Source of the DNA: Kitasatospora sp. SolWspMP-SS2h
GTDB lineage: Bacteria; Actinomycetota; Actinomycetes; Streptomycetales; Streptomycetaceae
DNA: 64,000 nt
Reading direction: 5' to 3'
Assembly (NCBI RefSeq): GCF_003259315.1
Contig: NZ_QLLT01000009.1
Coordinates: forward strand, 1 to 64,000
Shown: piece by piece, positions 42,890 to 51,578 of the stretch
How positions within the stretch are numbered: position 1 is the stretch's first letter
Layout: every line of letters starts with the position of its first letter
Notes under the pieces: model-generated
Told to the model about the DNA's origin: nothing
Databases searched by the model: none
What the model saw: the letters and a program-made list of their open reading frames with translations, nothing else
Position numbers and translations under genes: made by a program

Positions 42890-43816
42890 GTGGACCTCGA
42901 AGCCGTGCGCACCTACGTCGCCGTCGCGGAGGCGGGCCAGTTCCAGAAGGCCGCCACCGACCTGGCGATCACCCAGCAGGCCGTCTCCAAGCGGATCGCC
43001 GGGCTCGAACGCGACCTGGGCGTCCGGCTGTTCACCCGCACCCCGCGCGGCGCCGAACCCACCATCGACGGCCAGGCGTTCCTGCCGCACGCCCGCGCCC
43101 TGCTGCGGGCCGCCGACCGGGCCGCCGCCTCCGTCCGCACCGGTCGACGCCCGCTGCGCGTCGACGTGATCAACTCGCGCGGCGCGGCCTCCCGGCTGAT
43201 GCGGGACTTCCACCGCGCCCACCCGGACGTCGAGCTGGACATCGTGATGCTGCTCGACATCGAGAGCGCCGTCGCCGCGATCCGCTCCGGCAGCGTCGAC
43301 GCCTCCTTCCGGGCCGTCGCCATGCCCGGCCGGCCGCTGCCCGAGGACCTGACCGCCGTCCGGGTCGTCGACGAGCCGCTGCACCTGCTCACCGGCCCCG
43401 GGCACGCCCTCGCCGCCGCCCGCGCGGTGCCGCTCGCCGACCTGGCCGGGCACCGGATCTGGATGCCCGGCCTCCTCCCCGGCAGCGAGTGGGGCGCCTA
43501 CTACGCCTCCCTGGCGGACGAGTTCGGGCTGACCATCGAGTCGACCGGCCCCAACTTCGGCTCCGACGCGCTGCTCGACACCATCGCCGACACCCCCGCC
43601 CTGGCGACCTTCATGGGCGAGGACACCCGGCTGGTCTGGCCCACCGGGCACGGCCTGCGCCGCATCCCGGTGACCGACCCCGTCCCCGTCTACCCGCACT
43701 CCCTGCTGCACCACCGGGACGATCCGCACCCCGCGCTCCCGGCGCTGCGCGCCCACCTCGCCGCCGCCGCGACGGCCGCCCCGGCCGGCGCCTGGGTCCC
43801 GTCCTGGGCCCGCTGA
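42890..43816 (+). CDS. LysR-family transcriptional regulator
   Basis: 308 residues. The N-terminal HTH is AEAGQFQKAATDLAITQQAVSKRI-GLERDLGVRLFTRTPRG, and the rest is a substrate-binding domain with GPNFGSDALLDTIADTPALATFMGED. The GTG start follows GTTGTTCGGTAGGGTGGCCC without a ribosome site; a -10-like TAGGGT lies 15 nt before it, so the mRNA is probably leaderless. No divergent target gene: the lamin-tail gene starts 273 bp away on the other strand and is the only candidate. Confidence 0.92.
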   Translation: MDLEAVRTYVAVAEAGQFQKAATDLAITQQAVSKRIAGLERDLGVRLFTRTPRGAEPTIDGQAFLPHARALLRAADRAAASVRTGRRPLRVDVINSRGAASRLMRDFHRAHPDVELDIVMLLDIESAVAAIRSGSVDASFRAVAMPGRPLPEDLTAVRVVDEPLHLLTGPGHALAAARAVPLADLAGHRIWMPGLLPGSEWGAYYASLADEFGLTIESTGPNFGSDALLDTIADTPALATFMGEDTRLVWPTGHGLRRIPVTDPVPVYPHSLLHHRDDPHPALPALRAHLAAAATAAPAGAWVPSWAR

Positions 43817-43823
43817 GCCGCCG

Positions 43824-45065
43824 TCACCCGGCGGCCCCGCCGGTCCCCTCGCCCGCGCGCAGCGTCAGCAGGGTGATCTCGCTCGGCGCGAACACCCGGA
43901 ACGGCGGCCCCCAGAAACCGGTGCCCCGGCTGGTGTAGAGCTGGGTGCGCTCCCCGTGCCGGCTCAGGCCCTGCACCACCGGCTGGTCCAGCCGGACCAG
44001 GTACCGGAACGGCCAGATCTGGCCGCCGTGGGTGTGCCCGGAGACCTGGAGGTCGACGCCGGCGGCCACCGCCTGCGGCACGTACTTGGGCTGGTGCGCG
44101 ACCAGCAGCACCGGCAGCCGGGGGTCCGCCCCGGCCAGCGCGCCGGACAGGTCGGCCCGGTGCCCGTCCTCGCCGGAGGACGCCGCGGTGACGTCGTCCA
44201 CCCCGGCCAGCACCAGGGCGTCCCCGCCGCGCTCCACCACCACGTGGCGGTTGTGCAGCGCCTCCCAGCCCAGCTCCGCCATCCGGTCCAGCCAGCCCTG
44301 CGCCTCGCCGCCGTACTCGTGGTTGCCCGTCACGTACACCCGGGCCAGCGCGGCCCGGACCGCGCCCAGCGGCGCGGACTGCTCCCGGCGCTGGTCGGGC
44401 GTGCCATCCGCGATGTCCCCGGCGTGCACCACCACGTCCGCCCCCAGCGCGTTGACCGCCTCGGTGACCTCCGCCGACCAGGCCGCCCGGTCGATCGGCC
44501 CGTAGTGGGTGTCGGCCAGCACCACGACCCTGGTCCCGTCCAGCCCGGCGCCGAGCCGCGGCAGGCGGACGTCCAGCCGCCGCACCCGGGGCACTCGCAT
44601 CGCCTCGTGGTGCCCCCAGGCCAGCAGCCCGGCCGACACCAGGACGACGGCCGCCGCGACCACCCGGGCCCGGCCGGTGCCGCCGACGCCGAACCCGGCC
44701 AGCAGCAGGTCCGCCAGGCCGCCCAGCACCGACCAGGTGAACAGCACCCACACCACGCCCAGGCTGGTGTCCGCGATCCGGGCCGCCCGGTCGTCGCGCG
44801 CCCGCGAGCGGTGGCCCGCGACCATCAGGAACGGGAAGCCGACCATCCAGGCCAGCAGCACCGCCGTACCCGCCGACACCACCGGCAGCGGCCAGTCGGC
44901 CCCGGCGGCCAGCAGCGTCCACCACGGCGGCAGGCAGAGCAGCACCAGGACGAGCACCAGCACGCCCAACCGCCGCACCCCCGCCCGCCGGGCCCGCCCG
45001 CCACCGCCCGCGGCGTCCGTCCCGCCCGCCGTGTCCGTCCCGTCCAGGGTCCCGCTCTCCGCCAC
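43824..45065 (-). CDS. Membrane-bound metallophosphoesterase
   Basis: 413 residues. About four N-terminal membrane helices (GVLVLVLVLLCLPPWWTLL, VVSAGTAVLLAWMVGFPFLMV, WVLFTWSVLGGLADLLL, VVAAAVVLVSAGLLAWG) precede a calcineurin-like domain. Its metal ligands appear in ADTHYG, HAGDIADG, TGNHEY and SGHTHGGQ. The family includes YkuE-like phosphodiesterases. The GTG at 45063-45065 follows AGGAGG at good spacing. It is convergent with the LysR gene with only 7 bp between stops. Confidence 0.92.
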   Translation of the reverse strand: MAESGTLDGTDTAGGTDAAGGGGRARRAGVRRLGVLVLVLVLLCLPPWWTLLAAGADWPLPVVSAGTAVLLAWMVGFPFLMVAGHRSRARDDRAARIADTSLGVVWVLFTWSVLGGLADLLLAGFGVGGTGRARVVAAAVVLVSAGLLAWGHHEAMRVPRVRRLDVRLPRLGAGLDGTRVVVLADTHYGPIDRAAWSAEVTEAVNALGADVVVHAGDIADGTPDQRREQSAPLGAVRAALARVYVTGNHEYGGEAQGWLDRMAELGWEALHNRHVVVERGGDALVLAGVDDVTAASSGEDGHRADLSGALAGADPRLPVLLVAHQPKYVPQAVAAGVDLQVSGHTHGGQIWPFRYLVRLDQPVVQGLSRHGERTQLYTSRGTGFWGPPFRVFAPSEITLLTLRAGEGTGGAAG

Positions 45066-45220
45066 CGTGCCGCCTCCTGTGCGTACCCCTCGGGCACGTG
45101 CCCGGTCAGCAGACGATCCGGGCGGGCTCCGTGCGGGAGGGTGATGCCGAGTCTCGCGCACGCGCGGGGGAGGCGGTAGCCCGTGGTGCGGTGACGGGCG
45201 GCGCGGCGGCCGGGGGAGGC

Positions 45221-46444
45221 TCAGCCGCCGCCGTAGGTGGCCTGGGTGACGGCGAAGACGTTGCGGTTGCCGGTGGTCTCCTGGAGGGACCAGAGCAGGT
45301 CGGGCCCGGTGGCGTCCTCCCAGTAGGAGAGGCTCTCGCCGCCGCCCACCCAGGCGAAGGTGGCGGACCCGGCGGTCGGCGTCCAGTAGGAGAGCTTCTT
45401 CTCGCCCGAGGAGTTGAACCACCACCGGCCGTTGTGCGAGGCCACGCCGTTGAGGTGGTACCAGGGCAGCCGGAGCGCCTGGCTCGCGGTGGTCGACGCG
45501 GCGAAGGTGGTGGCCCCCGGGGCGAACGGGAAGCGGACGGCGCGCGGCTCGCGCTCGGGGAAGTCCGCGCAGGGCGCGGTGGTCGGGCAGGTGTACTCCG
45601 TCGTCACGATCGACTTGCTGACCCGGTCCAGCGAGATCGACGACCACGCCAGCGCGGTGACGGAGGACGGCGTGTGCGCCGTGACCGTGCCGACCTGGGG
45701 CAGCACGTAGGCGTAGTTGTGCGCGTAGTAGACCGACCCGGACTGGCGGCCGATCTGGTCGGCGGTGCCCCCGGTGTCGGTGTTCAGGATCTTGCGCATG
45801 TCGAAGACCCGCATGCCGACCGTGGTGTCGGCGACGTACAGGTGGTCGCCGTACCAGGAGACCCCGCCGGCGTGGATCGGGATGTCCTCGAAGCTGGGCG
45901 CGGCCGGGGTGCCGGTCGGCTCGACCAGCAGGATCTTGCGGTACTTGTTCGGATAGGTGGCGTCCCAGTCGACCAGGGTGATCCGGCTGCGCTGGTGCTC
46001 GCCCTTGCAGGCGTCCGCCGTGTACCAGCTGACCAGCACCAGCTGGTGTCCGTCGTAGTTGCCGCTGTTCGCGGTGCCCACCGCGTCCCGGCTGGTGGTG
46101 ATGCCCTGCGGGAAACTCTGGCAGTCGCCGTCGTCGCCGTCGTCGAACCGGAAGCCGGTGGACAGCCCGGCGACCGAGAAGGAGGACGCCAGCCCCTGCC
46201 GGTCGTGGTTCGCGTGGTCCATCACCGTGTGCACGGCGCTCGTCCCGAGCGTCGAGACCAGCGCCGCGTCGAGCGCGTCGTACTGGTGGTAGTCCGCGGT
46301 GAGGGTGAAGTCGGACGCCGGGATCGTGGTCGGCGCGGTCAGGGTGCCGGCGGCGGTGGCCGGCGGCGCGGCGGTGAGCACACCGGTGAACAGCAGGCCG
46401 GCAGCGACCAAAGCCCTTGCTGCGTTCCGTACTTGAATGACCAT
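45221..46444 (-). CDS. Secreted beta-propeller-like protein of unknown function
   Basis: 407 residues. A Sec signal peptide (ARALVAAGLLFTGVLTAAPPATAA) ends near residue 32. The mature part has propeller-like blades (HLYVADTTVGMRVFDMRKIL; GSVYYAHNYAYVLPQVG; SYWEDATGPDLLWSLQ) and a Cys pair in YTCPTTAPCADF. It has no catalytic motif. Secreted Streptomyces proteins of this type are usually annotated only as hypothetical. Standing alone between two transcription units. Confidence 0.75.
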   Translation of the reverse strand: MVIQVRNAARALVAAGLLFTGVLTAAPPATAAGTLTAPTTIPASDFTLTADYHQYDALDAALVSTLGTSAVHTVMDHANHDRQGLASSFSVAGLSTGFRFDDGDDGDCQSFPQGITTSRDAVGTANSGNYDGHQLVLVSWYTADACKGEHQRSRITLVDWDATYPNKYRKILLVEPTGTPAAPSFEDIPIHAGGVSWYGDHLYVADTTVGMRVFDMRKILNTDTGGTADQIGRQSGSVYYAHNYAYVLPQVGTVTAHTPSSVTALAWSSISLDRVSKSIVTTEYTCPTTAPCADFPEREPRAVRFPFAPGATTFAASTTASQALRLPWYHLNGVASHNGRWWFNSSGEKKLSYWTPTAGSATFAWVGGGESLSYWEDATGPDLLWSLQETTGNRNVFAVTQATYGGG

Positions 46445-46552
46445 CAGGTCGTTTCCCTCCCCCGTGGACGGATCAACGGCCCCTCACGCTAGGCGCGCGC
46501 CGACGGGTTCGCAACGGGTACGTCCCATTCCGCCGCCCGGCCGCCTCCGCGC

Positions 46553-47527
46553 TCAGGCTCCCGCCGCCCGGCTCTCCGTCGTCCGGCCTTCCACCGCCCG
46601 GCTCTCCGTCGTCCGGCCTTCCGTCGCCCGGCTCTCCGTCGCCCGGCCGTCCCGGCGGGCGCAGTGCTCGGCGACGGTGTCCGCGAAGGCCCGGGCCAGC
46701 GGGGAGAGGGCGTCCCAGCGGCGGACCGCCCAGCCCGCCGTGAGCGGGGGCAGCGCCGGGATCGGGACCAGCCGCAGGTCGGGGTGGCCCGGGCCGGTCC
46801 ACTCGGGCAGGGTGGGGACGACCGCCCGGCCGAGCCCGAGTCCGGCCAGCAGGATCGCGGTGTCCCAGTCCGTGACGCTGGTGTCGAAGACCGGCCGGAT
46901 GCCCGACCCGGCCAGCCACCCGCCGAGCTGGGTGCGCGCGGTCGAGTTCTCCGGCAGCCCGATCAGCCGGACGTCCTGCAGGTCGGCGGGCTCGACCAGG
47001 GCCCGGTCCGCCAGCGGGTCCCCGGCCGCCACCGCCAGCGACCAGGGCAGGTGGACGACGGCGCGCTGCTCCACGTCCCCGCCGGCCGGCCGCAGGGTGA
47101 TCCAGGCCAGATCGACCGCCCCGGCGGCGAGCGCGTCGAAACAGCCGCGGCTGGACGTCTCGGTCTGGAACTCCAGGCTGGCCCGCGGGAACCGGCGCCG
47201 GAAGTCCACCACCGCCGCGGCCATGAAGTGCCGCACGGTCGTCGCCCCGGTGGTGACCCGCACCGACCCGCCCTCGGCCCGGGCGAGTTCCTCGATCCGC
47301 CGCACCGCCTGGTCGATCAGCCCCAGCCCCTCGGTCACCGCGCCCCGCAGCAGCCGCCCCGCCGGGTTCGGCGCCACCCCCCGCGGCTGCCGCTCGAACA
47401 GGCTGAGGCCCAGCTCCCGCTCCAGCCGCTTCACGTGCTGGCTCACCGCCGACTGCGTGCACCCCAGGTCACGCGCGGCCCCGCTGAGCGAGCCGCTCCG
47501 GCAGACCGCGCCGAACACCGCGTCGTC
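46553..47527 (-). pseudogene. LysR-family regulator, 5' end lost at a junction
   Basis: The frame encodes a LysR protein from DDAVFGAVCRSGSLSGAARD, i.e. from within the first helix of the HTH, through the co-inducer domain to a repeat-coded tail. The usual 8-15 N-terminal residues and start codon are absent. The next codons read antisense to the plus-strand ketopantoate reductase fragment. A GTG at 47516-47518 could still start a 321-residue protein lacking the first helix. The C-terminal 30 residues (TTESRA-EGR repeats) come from a 30-bp tandem repeat. Confidence 0.7.
46566..46650. repeat. 30-bp tandem repeat in the LysR C-terminus
   Basis: Nearly three copies of a 30-bp unit starting GCCCGGCTCTCCGTCGTCCG (46566, 46596, 46626). 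Ten codons per unit keep the frame, adding TTESRAVEGR-type decapeptides to the protein tail. Confidence 0.93.
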
Positions 47528-47530
47528 TGC

Positions 47531-48313
47531 CTGGCCGGAGACCGGACCGCCGCCGTCCTGCGCGCGGACGGACTGCACGTCGAGAGCGAGCAGTACGGGG
47601 AGTTCACCGCGGCGGTGGCGGCCGACACCGTGCTGCGCGAGCCGGTCGACGCCCTCTTCGTGACGGTCAAGCAGACCTCGCTCGCCGAGGCACTCGACCG
47701 CGTCCCGGCCGACCTGCTCGGTTCGGCGGTCGTGGTCCCGCTCCTCAACGGCGTCGACCACCTCGCCGTGCTCCGGGCCCGCTTCCCCGCCGCCCGGGTC
47801 GTCGCGGGCACCATCCAGATCGAGGCCACCCGCACCGCCCCCGGCCGCATCGCCCACACCAGCCCGTTCGCCAACCTGGTCCTCGCCGACCCCGACCAGC
47901 GGCTCGAACCGTTCGCGCAGGCGCTGCGCGCGGCCGGACCGGGCGTCGCCCTCGGCCCGGACGAGAGCACGGTGCTCTGGAACAAGCTCTCCTTCCTCGC
48001 CCCGTTCGCCCTGCTGACCACCCGGCACCGCACCGACGTCGGCACCGTCCGCGACCGGCACCGCCCCGAACTGCTCACCGTCCTCGACGAGGTCGCCGCG
48101 GTCGCCCGCGCGGCCGGGGCACCGGCGGACGCCGAGGACCTGCTCGCCCTCTTCGACCGCTTCCCGGCGACGATGAGGTCCTCCATGCAGCGCGACGCCG
48201 AAGCCGGCCGCCCCCTCGAACTCGACGCCATCGGCGGAGCCGTCCTCCGCGCCGGGGCCGCCCACCACGTCCCCACCCCGGCCACCGCCCAGCTGGTCGC
48301 CGCCCTCTCCTGA
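47531..48313 (+). pseudogene. Ketopantoate reductase (PanE/ApbA-like), 5'-truncated
   Basis: The frame matches a 2-dehydropantoate 2-reductase family protein from RTAAVLRADGLHVES onward. The substrate-domain motifs VVVPLLNGVDHL, VVAGTIQIEA and WNKLSFLAPFALLT and a proper C-terminus are present. About 30-35 N-terminal residues, including the NADPH-binding GxGxxG motif and the start codon, are missing at the junction (47519-47542) with the LysR fragment. Without the Rossmann motif the enzyme cannot be active. Confidence 0.8.
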
Positions 48314-48644
48314 CCACCCGACCCGCCGGCGGCACCGGGCCGGACGGCGGAGGCCGGGGAGCGCCCGCCGCGGATGCCGCTCGACCGCGAGGGGCGGTTC
48401 GGGCCGCCGCTGATCATGCCGCCGGTCGCGGCGGCGGGCCGGCCGGGGGCCCGCCGCCGCCGGTCGAGGGCTCACGCTCCGGCGTGCGGGCCACGGCGCG
48501 CGCCCTCTCGCGCGCACGGAGGGCCCGCCGGGGCGGCCCCACCGGCGACGACGCCGCGCCGTTCCTGTGCGAGCGGCGCCGCGTCCCCGCACCGGACGGC
48601 GCTGGGCGGCCACCCGGGCGCCGCGTGACGGGCGCCGCCGGGGT
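48314..48644. other. Gene-free interval
   Basis: About 330 bp between convergent units. I see only GC-rich inverted repeats (for example GCGGCGGGCC / GGCCCGCCGC near 48430-48460) and no ORF with coding character. Confidence 0.5.
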
Positions 48645-50063
48645 TCACCCGCTGTACGGCCGGGGCGAGGCGCCGCGCGTTCCGCCGGCGGGGCGCCCGT
48701 AGCGGTTGCGGCCGGTCGACCGGTTGTTGCGGGGGCGTTCGATCACGGGGTCGGGGATCGCGACCGGCACGCCGGTGGGGACGCGGGCGCCGGTGATCCG
48801 GGTGAGCTCCTCGTCGCCGGCCCGGACCCTGGTGGTGACGGGGGTGATGCCGGCCGTGCTCATCATCCGGGCCGTCCCGCGGCGCTGGTTGGGCAGCACC
48901 AGGGTGACGACGGTGCCGGACTCGCCGGCCCGGGCGGTGCGTCCGCCGCGGTGCAGGTAGTCCTTGTGGTCGGCGGGCGGGTCCAGGTTGACCACCAGGT
49001 CGAGGCCGTCGACGTGGATGCCGCGGGCGGCGACGTCGGTCGCGACGAGCGCGGCCACCTGCCCGGACCGGAACTGCTCCAGGGTCCGGGTGCGCTGCGG
49101 CTGGGACTTGCCGCCGTGCAGCGCCGCGGCCCTGACGCCGCTCGCCAGCAGGTTGCGCACCAGGCGGTCCGCGCCGTGCTTGGTGTCGGTGAACATGATC
49201 ACCCGGCCGTCGCGGGCGGCGATGTGGGCGATCGTGGCGTCCTTGTCGGCGTTCTGCACGTGCAGCACGTGGTGCTCCATGGTGCTGACCGCCCCCGCCG
49301 AGGGGTCCACCGCGTGGGTGACCGGGTCCTTCAGGAAGCGCCGCACCAGGCGGTCGACGTTGCGGTCCAGGGTGGCGGAGAACAGCAGCGTCTGGCCGCC
49401 CTCGGCGACCTGCTCCAGCAGCTCGGTGACCTGCGGCAGGAACCCCATGTCGGCCATCTGGTCGGCCTCGTCCAGCACGGTGGCCTCGACCGCGTCCAGC
49501 CGGCAGAGCCGGCGCTCGATCAGGTCCCCCAGCCGGCCGGGCGTGGCCACCACGATCTCCGCGCCGCGGTTCAGCACCTGCGCCTGCCGACGGACCGGCA
49601 CCCCGCCCACCACCGTCGCCAGCCGCAGCCGCACCGCCTGGGCGTACGGGGTGAGCGCCTCGACGACCTGCTGGGCCAGCTCACGGGTGGGCACCAGGAC
49701 CAGGGCCAGCGGGCTGCGCGGCTCGGCCTGCCGTCCGGCGGTGCGGGCCAGCACGGCCAGGCCGAAGGCCAGCGTCTTGCCGGAGCCGGTCCGCCCCCGG
49801 CCCAGCACGTCGCGGCCGGCCAGCGCGTTCGGCAGCGTCGCGCCCTGGATCGGGAACGGCGCCGTGACGCCCCGCCGGGCCAGCACCGACAGCAGGGCCT
49901 TCGGCAGGTCCAGCTGGTCGAAGGACTCGACGGGCGGCAGCGCCGGGGTGGTGCTCACCGGCATCGCGAACTCGTGCCCGGCACGTCCGGCACCACCCGC
50001 CGCGGCGGGCCGGGAGCCGGAGTGCTGGAACGGCGGGCGACTGGGACGGGTCGAACGGTTCAT
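48645..50063 (-). CDS. DEAD-box ATP-dependent RNA helicase
   Basis: 472 residues. All core motifs are present: the Q motif region FPIQGATLP, motif I GRGRTGSGKT, Ia PTRELAQQ, Ib TPGRLGD, II DEADQMADMGF, III SAT, IV VIMFTDTK, V ATDVAARGIHVDGL and VI HRGGRTARAG. Motif I reads GRTGSGKT instead of the usual AxTGSGKT, and motif VI HRGGRTAR replaces HRIGRTGR. A basic N-G-R tail follows. The ATG at 50061-50063 follows AGAGGAAGG. Paired with a cold-shock protein gene upstream, it probably acts in RNA unwinding at low temperature. Confidence 0.94.
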   Translation of the reverse strand: MNRSTRPSRPPFQHSGSRPAAAGGAGRAGHEFAMPVSTTPALPPVESFDQLDLPKALLSVLARRGVTAPFPIQGATLPNALAGRDVLGRGRTGSGKTLAFGLAVLARTAGRQAEPRSPLALVLVPTRELAQQVVEALTPYAQAVRLRLATVVGGVPVRRQAQVLNRGAEIVVATPGRLGDLIERRLCRLDAVEATVLDEADQMADMGFLPQVTELLEQVAEGGQTLLFSATLDRNVDRLVRRFLKDPVTHAVDPSAGAVSTMEHHVLHVQNADKDATIAHIAARDGRVIMFTDTKHGADRLVRNLLASGVRAAALHGGKSQPQRTRTLEQFRSGQVAALVATDVAARGIHVDGLDLVVNLDPPADHKDYLHRGGRTARAGESGTVVTLVLPNQRRGTARMMSTAGITPVTTRVRAGDEELTRITGARVPTGVPVAIPDPVIERPRNNRSTGRNRYGRPAGGTRGASPRPYSG

Positions 50064-50304
50064 GCGGGAGGCCTTCCTCTGGACGGCGCCTGACGTGCGG
50101 TCGGCGCTCACCGAACGGGCGGGAGCGGAAGACCTCGGACCCCGGGCCGCGAGGGCCCGGTGAACCCCGGACCACGGGGTCCGGTACCGATTCGGACGCG
50201 GCACCGGTTCGGACACGGCACCGCGTGTTGCCGCGCCTTCGCGCGGGAGGGCCGTCGGCGGCCGGGAACGGGCCGGAGCAGCCGGAGGGGGGGTGGAAAC
50301 GCGC

Positions 50305-50345
50305 GAGGGCCCGCACCGGGCGTGATGCACACGGTGCGGGCCCTC
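50305..50345 (-). terminator. Terminator after the cold-shock gene
   Basis: Perfect 14-bp stem GAGGGCCCGCACCG / CGGTGCGGGCCCTC with a 13-nt loop, 31 bp beyond the cold-shock stop. Confidence 0.88.
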
Positions 50346-50376
50346 CGCCGCCGGGCGGGTGCCGCGGCAGTAGGAA

Positions 50377-50580
50377 CTACAGCGGGCGAATGTTCTCCGC
50401 CTGCGGGCCCTTCTGGCCCTGCGTGACGTCGAACTCGACCTTCTGGCCCTCGAGCAGCTCGCGGAAGCCGTTGGCCTGGATGTTCGAGTAGTGGGCGAAG
50501 ACGTCCGGGCCGCCACCCTCCTGCTCGATGAAGCCGAAGCCCTTTTCCGCGTTGAACCACTTCACGGTGCCATTAGCCAT
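50377..50580 (-). CDS. Cold-shock protein (CspA family)
   Basis: 67 residues, the standard OB-fold size. RNP1 is KGFGFIE and RNP2 is DVFAHY (VFVHF in E. coli). It binds single-stranded RNA and DNA and melts secondary structure. An ideal ribosome site AAGGAG lies 10 nt before the ATG. A leader of at least 100-200 nt with a terminator-like hairpin precedes it, and a DEAD-box helicase gene lies downstream in the same direction after a terminator. Confidence 0.96.
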   Translation of the reverse strand: MANGTVKWFNAEKGFGFIEQEGGGPDVFAHYSNIQANGFRELLEGQKVEFDVTQGQKGPQAENIRPL

Positions 50581-50671
50581 GTAAAAAATCTCCTTCAAGG
50601 GACTTTCCGGCATCCGCACGTTACGGAAGCCGAGTCACCGCGATGAGCGCCCGCCCGGAAAAAACGCCGGA

Positions 50672-50705
50672 AAACAAAAATGCGCCCGCTACACGAGCGG
50701 GCGCA
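50672..50705 (-). promoter_or_regulatory. Terminator-like hairpin in the cold-shock gene leader
   Basis: On the minus strand a perfect 10-bp stem TGCGCCCGCT / AGCGGGCGCA with a 5-nt loop is followed at once by TTTTTGTTTT, a textbook intrinsic terminator. It ends about 92-100 nt upstream of the cold-shock ATG. It either ends an upstream transcript or acts as an attenuator in the 5' leader. Confidence 0.75.
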
Positions 50706-51030
50706 CACAAAGTTCATGGGAACCACTACTGCAACTACCTCGACTGTAGCAGCCCGGGGGCCGCGGCGGGCGGAAGACTCCATGCCAATTTTCCGGCGGG
50801 TCGCCCGGGGTCACCGCCCCCGGGCCGCCGGTCCGGTCAACTGGACTGCCTCCGAGTCGAGTTGCGAAGACCACCGGCCGCCGGGCAGCGCGGCGGCGCC
50901 TCCCGGCGGCCGGCTCCCGGGCCCGAGCCGCCCGGGAGTGTCGTCCGACACACCCGGAATTTCGGGCTCCGCGGAATTCGGGTGGCCCGAGGAGTCCCAA
51001 CCCCGTTCCCCGCGGCGCATACTGGAGTGG

Positions 51031-51252
51031 ATGAAAAAATCTGAAGCAGTCCGCCGGCACCTGCCCACCAGCCCCTTCAAAGCCAGGACCGAGGCACCGC
51101 GCAAGCACTTCGCCGTCGGCGACCGCGTCACCCACGACGCCTACGGCCTCGGCCGGGTCATCGGCGTCGAGGGCGACACCGCGGTGCTGGTCGACTTCGG
51201 ATCACGACAGGAGCGCGTCGTCCAGCCGTTCACCGGCATGTTCAACCTCTGA
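51031..51252 (+). CDS. Small Tudor/CarD-like conserved protein
   Basis: 73 residues. Basic N-terminus MKKSEAVRRHLPTSPFKAR, then KHFAVGDRVTHDAYGLGRVIGVEGDTAVLVDFG, a small SH3-like barrel also seen in CarD N-termini and UvrD/PcrA C-termini, which contact RNA polymerase. Whether it binds polymerase is inference. GGAG lies just before the ATG. Divergent from the cold-shock gene (~450 bp gap). Confidence 0.78.
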   Translation: MKKSEAVRRHLPTSPFKARTEAPRKHFAVGDRVTHDAYGLGRVIGVEGDTAVLVDFGSRQERVVQPFTGMFNL

Positions 51253-51385
51253 CCCGGCACCCCCGCGCCGCCCGCCCGCACGTCCGCCTCGCGGCGGCCG
51301 TGGTTGGGCCGCCGCGGCACTGGCAGGCGCCCGGTGACGCCGGAGTCGGTTGAGCAGCCAGACGGCCCCGGTGTCACCCGCCGAC

Positions 51386-51415
51386 CGTCGGCACCGAGCA
51401 CCACCGGTGCCGACG
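51386..51415. terminator. Hairpin between convergent genes
   Basis: Perfect 11-bp stem CGTCGGCACCG / CGGTGCCGACG with an 8-nt loop, in the gap between the small CarD-like gene and the TetR gene. Confidence 0.65.
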
Positions 51416-51486
51416 CGCAGGCGTGCCACGAACCTTCCCGGGCCCCGGAGTCGACGGCCCGCGGGCGGGCCCGCGCTTCCCGCCGC

Positions 51487-51545
51487 CCGGGCTTCTCTCC
51501 CGCCGTCCGGGCTTCTCTCCCGCCGTCCGGGTTTCATGCCGCCCG
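51487..51545. repeat. 20-bp tandem repeat, just over two copies
   Basis: Unit CGGGCTTCTCTCCCGCCGTC twice, followed by a diverged third copy. Non-coding, downstream of the TetR gene. The rest of 51253-51578 holds no gene. Confidence 0.85.
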
Positions 51546-51578
51546 GCACCACCCCGCCCGGCCCCACCCCGTCCGGCT

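Noticed and set aside
50595..50783. 62-codon minus-strand frame upstream of the cold-shock gene as an independent gene
   Set aside because: It runs through the terminator-like hairpin and has no family; kept only as a possible leader peptide.
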